Origin: Saccharibacillus kuerlensis DSM 22868
Lineage (GTDB): Bacteria; Bacillota; Bacilli; Paenibacillales; Paenibacillaceae
Direction: 5' to 3'
NCBI RefSeq assembly: GCF_000378145.1
Contig: NZ_KB899313.1
Location: forward strand, 1 to 32,155
Length of the DNA: 32,155 nucleotides
Shown here: in pieces, positions 14,958 through 22,835 of the stretch
How the letters are laid out: the number at the start of each line of letters is the position of its first letter
Position numbering within the stretch: position 1 is the first letter of the stretch
The notes under the pieces: model-generated
What the model was told of the DNA's origin: nothing
Databases searched by the model: none
Seen by the model: the letters and a program-made list of their open reading frames with translations, nothing else
Made by a program: the position numbers and the translations under genes

Positions 14958-15605
14958 ATGCATACGCAAACACCGTTTATTCATAACCATCAATTGAACA
15001 CCATTAAGAAACAGGCCAACTTCCTGCTGAAAACGCTGCGCAGCGTCGCCGATCGTAACGTGCTGGACACGGTTCGAGATACGGCGGTTGCCAAAGCGAT
15101 GGAAGCTTTCGACGGTCTGACGTCTGAACAGAAGCAGCTGCTGGAGCAGATGGGCAGGAATGAAGAAGCGCAGGAAATCCAGAATTACCTGGACTCGTTG
15201 GAGCCGTATTTGGTGCCTTTTCCCGAAGTGACGGCGAATCAGGCCCAAAAGCTGTTTCCCAAAGCGAAAAAGCTCAAGCTGCCGGATCTTGAACGTCTGG
15301 ACTACGCGCATATGACGTATCTCAGATGGATCGATACCGCGACAAATCGGCTGTATATCGTGTATCGGCACGAAGATCGGTGGATTGGCGTCGAAGGACG
15401 AATTACGTCGACCAATAAGAAGGGTTTTTGCATGTTCTGCAATAGGCATCAGGAACTTGGATTTTTCAATGTGAAGCTGAAAGGCAGTTCGCCGGATAAC
15501 TTTTCTTCTGTCGGACAGTATGTCTGTATGGATGACGAAGCCTGCAATCATAGTATGACTGATCCTTCGGCGCTGGAGAAATTCCTGCTGTCGGTGGGAA
15601 AATAA
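14958..15605 (+). CDS. FusB/FBP-family elongation factor G-binding protein
   Basis: 215 residues. The helical N-terminal part (about 1-95) begins FIHNHQLNTIKKQANFLLKTL. The C-terminal treble-clef zinc domain has the ligands C158 and C161 (CMFC) and C190 and C196 (CMDDEAC). FusB/FusC in staphylococci bind EF-G and free ribosomes stalled by fusidic acid; chromosomal FBP relatives in Bacillales are widespread and need not confer resistance. ATG 14958 with AAGGGGCTG upstream. A strong terminator follows. A shortened copy of this gene lies at 18487-18634, joined to the tail of a DinB gene. Confidence 0.85.
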   Translation: MHTQTPFIHNHQLNTIKKQANFLLKTLRSVADRNVLDTVRDTAVAKAMEAFDGLTSEQKQLLEQMGRNEEAQEIQNYLDSLEPYLVPFPEVTANQAQKLFPKAKKLKLPDLERLDYAHMTYLRWIDTATNRLYIVYRHEDRWIGVEGRITSTNKKGFCMFCNRHQELGFFNVKLKGSSPDNFSSVGQYVCMDDEACNHSMTDPSALEKFLLSVGK

Positions 15606-15626
15606 AATATAAATCACATTCGCAAA

Positions 15627-15661
15627 GAAGTATGACAGACTGCTGTCATACTTCTTTTTTT
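15627..15661 (+). terminator. Terminator after the FBP gene
   Basis: Twelve-base perfect stem GAAGTATGACAG (15627-15638) with CTGTCATACTTC (15643-15654), 4-base loop, then seven T. Confidence 0.9.
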
Positions 15662-15718
15662 ATACTGAGAACAGATCCAATCACTCACTCGAGATTCATC
15701 AAAAAGGAGCGAATATCC

Positions 15719-16234
15719 ATGAACAATCATCTCGAAAGCATGCTCGGTTATCACAGTTGGGCCAACCGTACGATTTTGGAAAGAATCAGTGAACTTCCAG
15801 AGTCGATACTTGCCGAAGAGGTCAACAGTTCATATCCGACGATTGCCCATGCACTCAGTCATATTCATGCCGTCGATCAAATGTGGCTGCTGGTACTGCA
15901 GGAGAGCGCTATGCCGGAAGCGATGCAGAACTGCATGCCGCTGAACAGCCGGGTGCTGGATTCCGTCGACGAATACGCGGATCTGTTCGCCGGGTTGTCC
16001 GGCGAATACGAAGAGTGGTTCCGGAGCCAGCACGATCTTGAGCAGCCTCTGCTGCTGGATAATCCGTATGCGGGTGTTCGTGAGATCCGCCGTTCGGATA
16101 TTCTGATGCATGTTGTTAATCACGGAACGTATCACAGAGGCAATATTTCCACGATGCTGCGTCAGCTGGGCCATGCGTCCGTAATGACCGATTATGCGAT
16201 GTTCTGGTATCAGGAGCCTGTTACAGCCGTCTGA
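15719..16234 (+). CDS. DinB-family protein (putative metal-dependent thiol transferase), copy 1
   Basis: 171 residues, four-helix DinB/YfiT fold. The metal-binding histidines are expected in SHIHAVDQMW (first) and in HVVNHGTYHRGN (the other two). Related proteins (BstA/YfiT, mycothiol S-transferases) conjugate low-molecular-weight thiols; a bacillithiol role next to fosB is inference. ATG 15719 has AAAAAGGAG nearby. The 3' end (16199 onward), the terminator and the following remnants are duplicated at 18641-19033. Confidence 0.82.
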   Translation: MNNHLESMLGYHSWANRTILERISELPESILAEEVNSSYPTIAHALSHIHAVDQMWLLVLQESAMPEAMQNCMPLNSRVLDSVDEYADLFAGLSGEYEEWFRSQHDLEQPLLLDNPYAGVREIRRSDILMHVVNHGTYHRGNISTMLRQLGHASVMTDYAMFWYQEPVTAV

Positions 16235-16253
16235 TTAAGAGCGGCATCAGCCG

Positions 16254-16290
16254 AAGCCGGCCCTTCTCCTTACGGAGAAGCCGGCTTTTT
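16254..16290 (+). terminator. Terminator after dinB copy 1
   Basis: AAGCCGGC with GCCGGCTT encloses TTCTCC/GGAGAA with a TTAC loop, then five T. Duplicated at 18696-18732 with compensating loop changes. Confidence 0.9.
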
Positions 16291-16335
16291 GTGCACAGTG
16301 TATAGATAACTTCAGTAGAGAGAAGGGATTGAGCC

Positions 16336-16479
16336 ATGAACATCGAAAATCAACTCGCTGTACATACGCGAGAAGAATTGAGGAGGTGGCTGCAGGAACG
16401 CGGACAAACTGCCCAATGCTGCTGGACGACTGGGTCTGAAGCGGCGCTGATCACAAGTGTAAGAGAGGAGCTGTTATGA
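16336..16479 (+). pseudogene. YdeI/OmpD-associated-like N-terminal remnant, copy A
   Basis: ATG 16336 with GAAGGGATTGAG upstream. The first 30 codons (ending TAQCCW) resemble the N-terminus of the YdeI/OmpD-associated family (TREELRRWLQE, cysteine-tryptophan later). The rest of the roughly 190-residue domain is missing, and the remaining frame ends at 16479. Compared with copy B it has lost 38 bases between CTGCTGG repeats. Family match is from memory of its N-terminus, hence tentative. Confidence 0.5.
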
Positions 16480-16558
16480 TCGTATCGATGTTGCATGGGG
16501 ATTTGCGTTCTTGATTGCAATTGTTGTCATTTTTCAAGCTGCCTTGGCTCTCGTTTGA
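16476..16558 (+). pseudogene. Truncated, frameshifted copy of the 18955 membrane protein gene
   Basis: Starts like the intact gene (MIVSML) but lacks one G (ATGTTGCATG against ATGTTGGCATG), which shifts the frame. The copy is then cut off after GCCTTGGCTCTCG, retaining about 26 codons' worth of DNA of 127. Confidence 0.8.
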
Positions 16559-16648
16559 AGGATAAGGCGCTTCGCTCGTCAGGGAAATCCTAAAAGGCCC
16601 GCCCATAAGGCGAGCCTTTTTTCTTTCTCTGCAAGTCCGCTTTCCGCG

Positions 16649-17413
16649 TTACTCGATCATGCCCTTCGTCGCCTGATACATCTGCTCCGTGTATTTGTCC
16701 ACGTCGTCGCGGGACATACGCAAACGACCTGCGGAAGTGCCGTAGCCGATCTCCGGCAGGCCCTGCTCCAGCCCTTTGAAGATCCCGTCCGCAAATTCGT
16801 CCAGCGGTTCGCCGTTCGTATGCAGGCCCGCGCCGCCGAGATCCGTGTTGACCGCCGGAGGAGCGATTTCGATTACTTCGACCGACGTCTCCGACAGCTG
16901 ATGCCGCAGGCTCACCGTGAAGGAATGCAGCGCCGCCTTCGTCGCCGAGTAGATCGGCGCGATCGCGAACGGCGTGAAAGCCAATCCGGAGGTCACGTTG
17001 AGAATCGCCGCATATTCCTTGTTCGTAAAATGCGGCGCGAACAGCATGCAGAGATGCAGCGGAGCGTCGATATTGGTCGTGATCTCGCGTCCATACCGCT
17101 GCCAGTCGGCCTGCGCGTCCGTCTTCAGCAGGTTGAACCGCTGCTGCATGCCCGCATTGTTTACCAGCACGTTCACGTCCGGATAATTGGATGTGACCCA
17201 CTTGAACAGATCGAGGCGGTCCGCTTCGACGGCTACGTCGCTTACGCGCGTAATCAGTCCGGGAACTTTATTCTGCGCTTCCTTCAGCACGTCTTCCCGC
17301 CGTCCGCAGACGATGACCGTATTGCCCAATTTTGTAAATCGTTCCGCAAAAGCCAGCCCGATTCCCGAACCTCCGCCGGTAATCAGAATCGTATTTCCAG
17401 TCAATCGTTTCAT
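16649..17413 (-). CDS. Short-chain dehydrogenase/reductase (DltE-like)
   Basis: 254 residues, classical SDR. Motifs: cofactor loop TGGGSGIG (about 12-19), NNAG (about 85-88), catalytic serine in LNVTSGLAF, and YSATKAALHSF with Tyr/Lys of the YxxxK site. The C-terminal IAPPAVNTDLGG is typical of the DltE/YbbO-type subgroup. It would oxidise or reduce an unknown alcohol or carbonyl with NAD(P)H. The ATG (17413) overlaps the stop of merR by four bases (ATGA), with AAGAGG upstream; the two are one operon, and SDRs paired with AdhR-like MerR regulators often serve aldehyde or electrophile stress. Length and motifs are complete. Confidence 0.86.
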   Translation of the reverse strand: MKRLTGNTILITGGGSGIGLAFAERFTKLGNTVIVCGRREDVLKEAQNKVPGLITRVSDVAVEADRLDLFKWVTSNYPDVNVLVNNAGMQQRFNLLKTDAQADWQRYGREITTNIDAPLHLCMLFAPHFTNKEYAAILNVTSGLAFTPFAIAPIYSATKAALHSFTVSLRHQLSETSVEVIEIAPPAVNTDLGGAGLHTNGEPLDEFADGIFKGLEQGLPEIGYGTSAGRLRMSRDDVDKYTEQMYQATKGMIE

Positions 17414-17850
17414 AAGCGAACCTCTTTTCTATGATTTTGATCGCGGCTCCGAGGGTCATCGTCTTGTTCGAATGCGCCCTTTTCCCGATTTTCTATGCGT
17501 TCTTCGTAGCGGCCAATCTTGATATCGATGCCGTCCAGTGCCTGCTGCATGCCGGCGATCTCGCCAAGCACCGACTGCCTGTGCTTCAGCAGCATGTCGA
17601 GCCGAAGCCCGGTCGTGTCCTCGCCTTCGACGACCCAGACCACATACTGCCGGATGGAATCCAGCGGCATGTTCGTGCGCTTAAGATTCAAGATGACCTG
17701 GAGCAGCGTCATATGGAATTCCGAGAATATCCGCCGTCCCGCTCCGTCCCTTCGCAGATGCGGAAGCAGTCCTTTTTTCTCGTAGTAGCGCAGCGTCGAT
17801 TCCGGAACGCCGAAATGCGCCGCCGCTTCGCTGATGGATGTGTTTTTCAT
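17410..17850 (-). CDS. MerR-family transcriptional regulator without sensor cysteines
   Basis: 146 residues. Winged helix-turn-helix at the N-terminus: ISEAAAHFGVPESTLRYYEKKGLL (about 5-28), then a wing with RRDGAGRRIFSE. The coiled-coil C-terminal part has MLLKHRQSVLGEIAGMQQ and KIGRYEERI. The protein has no cysteine, so it is neither a classic metal nor a thiol-switch sensor; it resembles the AdhR/YcgE branch, which answers to aldehydes or other ligands. ATG 17850 follows TTGGAGG (17859-17865); the upstream TTG (17865) would overlap that site. Its own promoter holds a MerR dyad, indicating autoregulation together with the SDR gene. Confidence 0.88.
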   Translation of the reverse strand: MKNTSISEAAAHFGVPESTLRYYEKKGLLPHLRRDGAGRRIFSEFHMTLLQVILNLKRTNMPLDSIRQYVVWVVEGEDTTGLRLDMLLKHRQSVLGEIAGMQQALDGIDIKIGRYEERIENREKGAFEQDDDPRSRDQNHRKEVRL

Positions 17851-17892
17851 GATGGAGGCCTCCAAGCCCGAACTTTTTCTGTCGACAAGCTT

Positions 17893-17923
17893 ATGATAGG
17901 TCTTAAACCGGGGTTTAAGTCAA
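17893..17923 (-). promoter_or_regulatory. MerR-type promoter-operator for the merR-SDR operon
   Basis: On the minus strand TTGACT (-35, 17918-17923) and TATCAT (-10, 17893-17898) are separated by 19 bp, the over-long spacer typical of MerR-activated promoters. A perfect dyad CTTAAACC-GG-GGTTTAAG (17902-17919) fills the spacer. The regulator gene starts 43 bases downstream of the -10 box. Confidence 0.85.
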
Positions 17924-18013
17924 GCGCGAATCGAGAAAGAATTTTTGAGAGGACATAAAAGGATTTGCAGGGATGCGCAGAGAACAGATAATTCTAAAAA
18001 GGAGGCGGGAAAA

Positions 18014-18460
18014 ATGAAAACGATTCAAAGCATGTTCGAGCACCTCGATTGGGCGAATCGGACGATTTTGGACACGCTGCAGCAGGCGGAAGTCGGCGGC
18101 AGGCCGCTGAGCCTGTTTTCTCATACGCTGCACGCCGAGCAGGTATGGCTGACTCGGCTTCGCGGAAAAGACAGCTCGGGACTGCCGATCTGGGCGGACC
18201 GTGATCTTGCGTTCTGCGCGGAGCTTATGCAGCGGAACGCGGAAGGTTTCGACGCCTTTTTCGCCGAGACGGCCGAAGCAGACCCGGATCGACTCATTGC
18301 CTATGCCAACAGCAAAGGCGTGCGGTTCACAAATTCAGCTCGCGACATTTTGACGCATGTGGCGCTGCACGGCCAGTACCATAGAGGACAGATTAACCTG
18401 CTGCTTCGGGAAAGCGGTCACGATCCGGTCGGCGTGGATTATATTTTGTTCGCCCGCTGA
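18014..18460 (+). CDS. DinB-family protein, copy 2 (diverged)
   Basis: 148 residues, shorter than the 15719 paralogue by about 23. Shared framework: HLDWANRTILDTLQ near the start and HVALHGQYHRGQINLLLRESGH near the end, with the metal histidines H-x3-H and one more in LFSHTLHAEQVW. ATG 18014 follows AAGGAGG. It lies between the two halves of a duplicated segment and is divergently placed from merR-SDR, so an inducible promoter may serve both sides; no plus-strand promoter was clear. Probably a metal-dependent thiol transferase or nuclease-unlike stress protein; substrate unknown. Confidence 0.82.
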   Translation: MKTIQSMFEHLDWANRTILDTLQQAEVGGRPLSLFSHTLHAEQVWLTRLRGKDSSGLPIWADRDLAFCAELMQRNAEGFDAFFAETAEADPDRLIAYANSKGVRFTNSARDILTHVALHGQYHRGQINLLLRESGHDPVGVDYILFAR

Positions 18461-18486
18461 ACGATCCGGCATGGAGCCCGCGAAGC

Positions 18487-18634
18487 TTGAACAAAAGCAG
18501 CTGCTGGAGCAGATGGGCAGGAATGAAGAAGCGCAGGAAATTCAGAATTACCTGGACTCGTTGAAGCCGTACTTGGTGCCTTTTCCCGAAGGACGGATGA
18601 CGTCGACCAACAAGAAGGGTTTCTGCATGTTCTG
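18487..18634 (+). pseudogene. Internal fragment of an FBP/FusB-like gene
   Basis: Matches the 14958 gene from about codon 56 to codon 91 and again at the zinc-knuckle stretch (TSTNKKGFCMFC), with about 165 bases between removed. The junction falls at a short GAAG-containing repeat present at both parental positions. There is no start codon. It is followed after five bases by the tail of a dinB gene. Confidence 0.85.
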
Positions 18635-18695
18635 CCGCAAATGTTCTGGTATCAGGAGCCTGTTACAGCCGTTTGATTAAGAGCGGCATCAGCCG

Positions 18696-18732
18696 AAGCC
18701 GGCCTTTCTCCTTATGGAGAAGCCGGCTTTTT
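18696..18732 (+). terminator. Terminator in duplicated segment B
   Basis: AAGCCGGC/GCCGGCTT with inner TTCTCC/GGAGAA and TTAT loop, then five T. Same structure as at 16254-16290. Confidence 0.88.
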
Positions 18733-18777
18733 GCGCACAGCGTATAGATAATTTCCGTAGAGAGAAGGGATTGAGCC

Positions 18778-18930
18778 ATGAACATCGAAAATCAACTCAC
18801 AGTACATACGCGAGAAGAACTAAGGAGGTGGCTGCAGGAACACGGACAGACCGCCCAATGCTGCTGGATTATACGGTCAGTGGCACGATATTGGGCGTCT
18901 GCTGGACGACTGGGACTGAAGCGGCGCTGA
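18778..18930 (+). pseudogene. YdeI/OmpD-associated-like N-terminal remnant, copy B
   Basis: 50 codons from ATG 18778 behind GAAGGGATTGAG. The N-terminus (TREELRRWLQEHGQT, then CCW) resembles that of YdeI/OmpD-associated proteins. In another frame of the same DNA, WTTGTEAALIKS continues, suggesting frameshifts and internal loss rather than a short functional gene. Longer by 38 bases than copy A. Confidence 0.5.
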
Positions 18931-18954
18931 TCAAAAGTTTAGAGAGGAGCTGTT

Positions 18955-19338
18955 ATGATCGTATCGATGTTGGCATGGGGATTTGCGTTCTTAATTGCAG
19001 TTGTTGTCATTTTTCAAGCTGCCTTGGCTCTCGGCGCACCTTGGGGTGAATATGCGATGGGCGGCAAATTCCCCGGCAAATATCCGCTGCAGATGAGGAT
19101 TGCCTGCCTTGTACAGATTGTTATTTTGATCGGTGTTGGCCTGATTGTACTGAGCAGAGCCGACCAAGTGCTGACCGGATGGTCGGCTTTTGCGGACAAG
19201 GCGATCTGGTTCGCAGTGGCCTTCTCGGTCGTCGCAACAATTATGAACCTGATGACGCGAAGCGTCTGGGAGCGAAGAATCTGGGCGCCGGTATCAGGGT
19301 TGATGCTGCTCACAAGTCTTGGAGTTGCTCTGGGTTAA
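18955..19338 (+). CDS. Small four-helix membrane protein of unknown function
   Basis: 127 residues with four predicted membrane spans: about 3-27, 48-66, 80-100 and 109-126. Between spans 1 and 2 is a polar loop with GAPWGEYAMGGKFPGKYP, a stretch seen in a family of small uncharacterised Firmicute membrane proteins. ATG 18955 with GAGAGGAG upstream. The truncated copy at 16476 shows this is the intact member of a duplicated pair. A strong bidirectional terminator follows. Confidence 0.72.
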   Translation: MIVSMLAWGFAFLIAVVVIFQAALALGAPWGEYAMGGKFPGKYPLQMRIACLVQIVILIGVGLIVLSRADQVLTGWSAFADKAIWFAVAFSVVATIMNLMTRSVWERRIWAPVSGLMLLTSLGVALG

Positions 19339-19373
19339 TCGGACTGCGCTTGTTTTGGATGTCTTGGGTTATG

Positions 19374-19416
19374 AAAAAGAAACCGGGTTCCCTTTTGAGG
19401 AACCCGGTTTCTTTTT
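19374..19416. terminator. Bidirectional terminator between convergent genes
   Basis: Thirteen-base perfect stem GAAACCGGGTTCC (19379-19391) with GGAACCCGGTTTC (19399-19411). It has five A before and five T after, so it can act on both strands between the membrane protein gene (+) and the chemotaxis gene (-). Confidence 0.9.
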
Positions 19417-19427
19417 GATTCATTTGA

Positions 19428-19467
19428 GGCTGTGAAGCTGCTCCATAGAGCGGCTTCACAGCCTTTT
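19428..19467 (+). terminator. Second hairpin terminator in the convergent interval
   Basis: Eleven-base perfect stem GGCTGTGAAGC (19428-19438) with GCTTCACAGCC (19453-19463), then four T on the plus strand. It lies 24 bases past the stop of the minus-strand chemotaxis gene. Confidence 0.7.
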
Positions 19468-19490
19468 GTCTTAAGATGATAAGGCGGGAA

Positions 19491-21593
19491 TTAAGCGTTC
19501 AGCTTAAAGCGCTGTACAATCTCCTGCAGCTGACCGGCCATACTGGACAGTTCGTTCGAAGAGTGAGCGATTCCCTGAATCGAAGCCAACTGCTCTTCGA
19601 CGGCTGCAGAGGTTGTCTGAGCACCGTCCGCAGATTGGTCGGAAATTCGGGACATATCCTGGACAGAAGCGGAAGCTTCCTGGGTTCCAGCCGTAATCTG
19701 TTCAGCGACAGCAGAAATGTCTTGAATCTGTTCGCTGATCACACTTGCGGACTGCTGGATGTTGGTGAAGACCGAAGCTGCTTCGCCGCTCAGACGGAGC
19801 CCTTCGTTTACTTGGCTGCGAACATTGCCGTTCATCGTTTCATTGGAGCGAACGATCAGCGTGTTCATCTGCTCGATCGTTGCCCGAATACCGTCTGCTG
19901 TGCGTTTGGATTGTTCGGCCAACTTACCGACTTCTCCGGCAACGACGGCAAAGCCTCGTCCCTGGTCTCCGGCACGTGAAGCTTCGATGGAAGCGTTCAG
20001 CGACAGCAGGTTGGTCTGACTGGCAATTTCCGTAATCGCTTCGTTCATCTTCTTGGCTTCACTGGACAGATTGGCAAGCTGATCGACGATCTCCGTCGAT
20101 TCGGCTACGGCTTCCAGAATCCGGTTCATCTGACCGCTTACACTGCCAAGGCTCTCACTGCCCTGTTCGACATGCTTGGCTGTCAGTTCGGCCGATCCGA
20201 CAATGGTATTGGCCGACTCAGCAATAGAGAGCACGCCCTTCGCCATTTCTTCAACAGCGTTCGCTGCCTGCTGCGAAGCTTCGGCGCCCACGTTTGCAGT
20301 CTCCGCTGTTTCTTGAATAATGACAGATACGTGTTCCAGCGACTGGGCCATTTGCTCCGTGCTCTCCTTGATCGTTTCCGAGGAGAAGGTCAGCTTGGAA
20401 GAAGCGCCGTTCAGTTCTGTAACCATGGTGCGCAGCGCCGTAGTCATCTCGTTGAAGCCGACTGCCAGCACAGCAAACTCGTTCTGGCCTTTCACTTCCA
20501 CATTGTTGGAGAGGTCGCCCTTCCGGATCGCGTCCATGCCCTGCTGAAGCTTCTTCATTGGACGAGAGAAAGCCAGTATGACGAAGAATACCAGAATGCC
20601 TACTCCAACAAAGGAAATGAGGAGGACCCACAGCACAGTTTCCATAATCGGTTTGGCAGCGGTGGCATAATCGGTAGTGGACAGCGTAGCGGTAATCGTC
20701 CAACCTGTTATCGGCTCCTGCAGCGTATAGCCGTCCAAGGTGAATCCCGGCGCGACCATGGCAAATTTGGTAATATCACTGTATCTTTCGTCCTTCGGAG
20801 CAAAGGAGGGAACAGGAGCGCCGCTCGCTTCATAAGGAGCACCGCTTACTAGCGTGCCCATATCGAACAAGGGGCCTGCTCCCGTCACAATAAGGCCTGT
20901 TGAATCGGTTATGGTCACAACACCTGCATCACCAATCTTGGTGTCAGAAATGGATTCCCTTAGCTTGTCGATATTCAGGCTGAAATTCAATACACCCTGT
21001 CCACCGTCCAATGTACGGGAAATGTTAAATACCAGTGGTCCGGCCAGGGAAGGTTCGCTAGTTTCCGCAATCACAGGTTGACCCGGGTTTGCTGTTGCAC
21101 GTATGTACCACTCAGCCTCCGCAGGTTTGAAATCTGGAGATTCCACTTGAGGAGATACCAGATAACGACCGCTGCCGTCAGCCCAAATGATTTCGCCCAA
21201 TTCGGGATGAGCAGTCGTATAAGCATCCAGCTTCTGTTGAATTTGGCTGCTGCTCAGTGTAGTCGAACTCAAATCGGAGGCCAGCAAGTTTAGATTGCTC
21301 ATGGCGCTGCTAGTCTGGGCATGAAGGATACTGCGTACAAGTGAGACGTTGGACAGAACGCCATTCGTAATCTTATGTTCAACTTCACGTTCGGCACTCT
21401 GATAGGAGAAGTAACCGATTGTCAGACTTGGAACGAGCAGAACTAACAAAAATGCGGCGATCAGCAGAGTGCGGATCTGTCTAAGTGAATGCCGGCCTGC
21501 TCCCCAGAATCGCTGAATCGGATTTCCGAGCTTAGACATTTCTTTTTCATGAGTCGGTGTTGATGTCGGTGTAGTAGTCTTGCTGCGTAACAT
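19491..21593 (-). CDS. Methyl-accepting chemotaxis protein with extracellular Cache domain
   Basis: 700 residues, full-length transducer. Order: cytoplasmic N-terminus of about 40, TM1 (about 41-64, [20 protein letters not shown]), a large extracellular dCache-type sensor (about 65-310, with [20 protein letters not shown] and VFNISRT strands), TM2 (about 314-341), HAMP (about 340-393, [17 protein letters not shown]) and a signalling coiled coil. The hairpin tip holds [21 protein letters not shown] (about 520-540), the CheA/CheW-binding region. Sensing is probably by direct small-molecule binding to the Cache domain; no ligand can be named. The unusually Ser/Thr-rich extreme N-terminus precedes TM1. 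ATG 21593 follows a GGGGG site. An AraC gene lies divergently upstream. Confidence 0.93.
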   Translation of the reverse strand: MLRSKTTTPTSTPTHEKEMSKLGNPIQRFWGAGRHSLRQIRTLLIAAFLLVLLVPSLTIGYFSYQSAEREVEHKITNGVLSNVSLVRSILHAQTSSAMSNLNLLASDLSSTTLSSSQIQQKLDAYTTAHPELGEIIWADGSGRYLVSPQVESPDFKPAEAEWYIRATANPGQPVIAETSEPSLAGPLVFNISRTLDGGQGVLNFSLNIDKLRESISDTKIGDAGVVTITDSTGLIVTGAGPLFDMGTLVSGAPYEASGAPVPSFAPKDERYSDITKFAMVAPGFTLDGYTLQEPITGWTITATLSTTDYATAAKPIMETVLWVLLISFVGVGILVFFVILAFSRPMKKLQQGMDAIRKGDLSNNVEVKGQNEFAVLAVGFNEMTTALRTMVTELNGASSKLTFSSETIKESTEQMAQSLEHVSVIIQETAETANVGAEASQQAANAVEEMAKGVLSIAESANTIVGSAELTAKHVEQGSESLGSVSGQMNRILEAVAESTEIVDQLANLSSEAKKMNEAITEIASQTNLLSLNASIEASRAGDQGRGFAVVAGEVGKLAEQSKRTADGIRATIEQMNTLIVRSNETMNGNVRSQVNEGLRLSGEAASVFTNIQQSASVISEQIQDISAVAEQITAGTQEASASVQDMSRISDQSADGAQTTSAAVEEQLASIQGIAHSSNELSSMAGQLQEIVQRFKLNA

Positions 21594-21664
21594 ATTGTTT
21601 CCCCCTGATGAAAATGTTGTATAAGACTTCAGTTGTCACTTGAATTACTTCGGAATATTTGTTT

Positions 21665-21696
21665 CTAATTTGTATAGCTAACTATCTAATTTGTAT
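21665..21696. promoter_or_regulatory. Phased direct repeats between the MCP and AraC genes
   Basis: CTAATTTGTAT occurs at 21665-21675 and again at 21686-21696, start-to-start 21 bp, i.e. two helical turns. This spacing suits a dimeric regulator such as an AraC-type or OmpR-type protein. The site sits about 70 bases upstream of the MCP start and 105 upstream of the AraC start. Function is inferred from spacing only. Confidence 0.45.
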
Positions 21697-21799
21697 GTTT
21701 TTACAGTTAAAAAGTATGGATTACAAGATTTTGAGTCCTTAACCGATAAGAATAGTAGTGTAAGCTATAAATATTTAATGATTAGAATGAGGGCGAGAT

Positions 21800-22720
21800 A
21801 TGAAATATGAGTTTGTTGCTTTTGACCACGATCTGCCGGTTAAGTTGATTTTGCATCCCGTAGAAGAAGGGCATCGATTTATCCCCAGACATTGGCATGA
21901 AAGCTTAGAAATCTCTTATACGTTGTCAGGTAGGATCGATGAGATTTATGTGGATGGTTCAATTTATAGGACTGGGCCAGGGGATATCGTTGTCATCAAT
22001 CCGAATGAGGTGCATTCTTTTCTTGCGGATGTCAGTCCAGACTCCTCGGCGTTCACCGTTATCATCTCCTATGATTTTTTGAAGCAGAACTGTCCGGAGA
22101 TCGACGGAATGATCTTTCGATGCATTTCCATTGGAGAAACGGACGAAGCTCGCTTGATGAAATTCCAATTGCTTCGAGAAAAGCTGGACGCTTTTGTCGC
22201 GTTATGCAGAGAACCTCAGGGGAACTCTTTGGATAGGCTTCGGATTATGGCATTGTCTTACGATCTTCTCTACATAATGTTTGGAGATTTTGCTTACAAG
22301 AAGCGGCAAAACAACGAAATTCAATCGCAGAGGCACTTGGACATGCTGACCAACATTACGACGTTTATTGAAAGAAATTATAGAGAACCGTTGTCTGTCA
22401 AAGGAATTTCCCGTCATTTTGGATTTACAGAGGCGTATCTGTGCCGCTTCTTCCGTAAACATATAGGTATGACGATTCTTCAATACATCCATACCGTTCG
22501 CCTGGAGAAGGCTTACCGGGAATTGATCCATACGGATCGTCCAATCGTTCAAATTTCTTACGAAAATGGATTTCCCAATGTAAAGTCCTTTAATCGTGTT
22601 TTTAAGGAAGTGTATACGATATCTCCAGATCTGTATCGTAAGACCAAAAGACCTAGTTCGCAAGGTCTATCCGACACAAATCACGAATCAGCCAAGAAAC
22701 GCCTTGGTTTAGGTGAATAA
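21800..22720 (+). CDS. AraC-family transcriptional regulator with cupin sensor domain
   Basis: 306 residues. N-terminal cupin-like sensor (about 15-95): HRFIPRHWHESLEISYTLSG, then GPGDIVVINPNEVHSF. C-terminal double helix-turn-helix (about 190-290): LSVKGISRHFGFTEAYLCRFFRKHIG and IVQISYENGFPNVKSFNRVFKEVYTISP, with the usual second-helix signature. Such proteins sense sugars or related ligands. It is divergent from the MCP gene and 115 bases before an exported hydrolase gene; either could be a target, as could itself. ATG 21800 with GAGGGCGAG upstream. Confidence 0.9.
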   Translation: MKYEFVAFDHDLPVKLILHPVEEGHRFIPRHWHESLEISYTLSGRIDEIYVDGSIYRTGPGDIVVINPNEVHSFLADVSPDSSAFTVIISYDFLKQNCPEIDGMIFRCISIGETDEARLMKFQLLREKLDAFVALCREPQGNSLDRLRIMALSYDLLYIMFGDFAYKKRQNNEIQSQRHLDMLTNITTFIERNYREPLSVKGISRHFGFTEAYLCRFFRKHIGMTILQYIHTVRLEKAYRELIHTDRPIVQISYENGFPNVKSFNRVFKEVYTISPDLYRKTKRPSSQGLSDTNHESAKKRLGLGE

Positions 22721-22835
22721 TTGACCGTTTCAAAATAGAAATCCCTGATACAATAAAAACATGCCTAGTCAATAAGACGGATAAACACCGACGAAAACAG
22801 GCAAAATAGTCTTTTATTCCTAGGGGGAAAGAATC

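Larger units (their letters stand above)
16199..16553 (+). repeat. Duplicated segment, copy A (end of dinB, terminator, YdeI remnant, truncated membrane protein)
   Basis: Closely matches 18641-19033 base for base, apart from scattered substitutions, a 38-base deletion between two CTGCTGG repeats, and single-base indels. Identity ends at GCCTTGGCTCTCG on the right in both copies. Confidence 0.9.
18641..19033 (+). repeat. Duplicated segment, copy B
   Basis: Partner of 16199-16553. It keeps the 38 bases lost in copy A, and here the downstream membrane protein gene is complete. Its left end, ATGTTCTGGTATCAGG, is the end of a dinB gene whose upstream part is absent. Confidence 0.9.

Noticed and set aside
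18714-19049. 111-codon frame overlapping the YdeI remnant
   Set aside because: It begins inside a terminator stem and ends in the wrong frame of the membrane protein gene; it only preserves remnant text.
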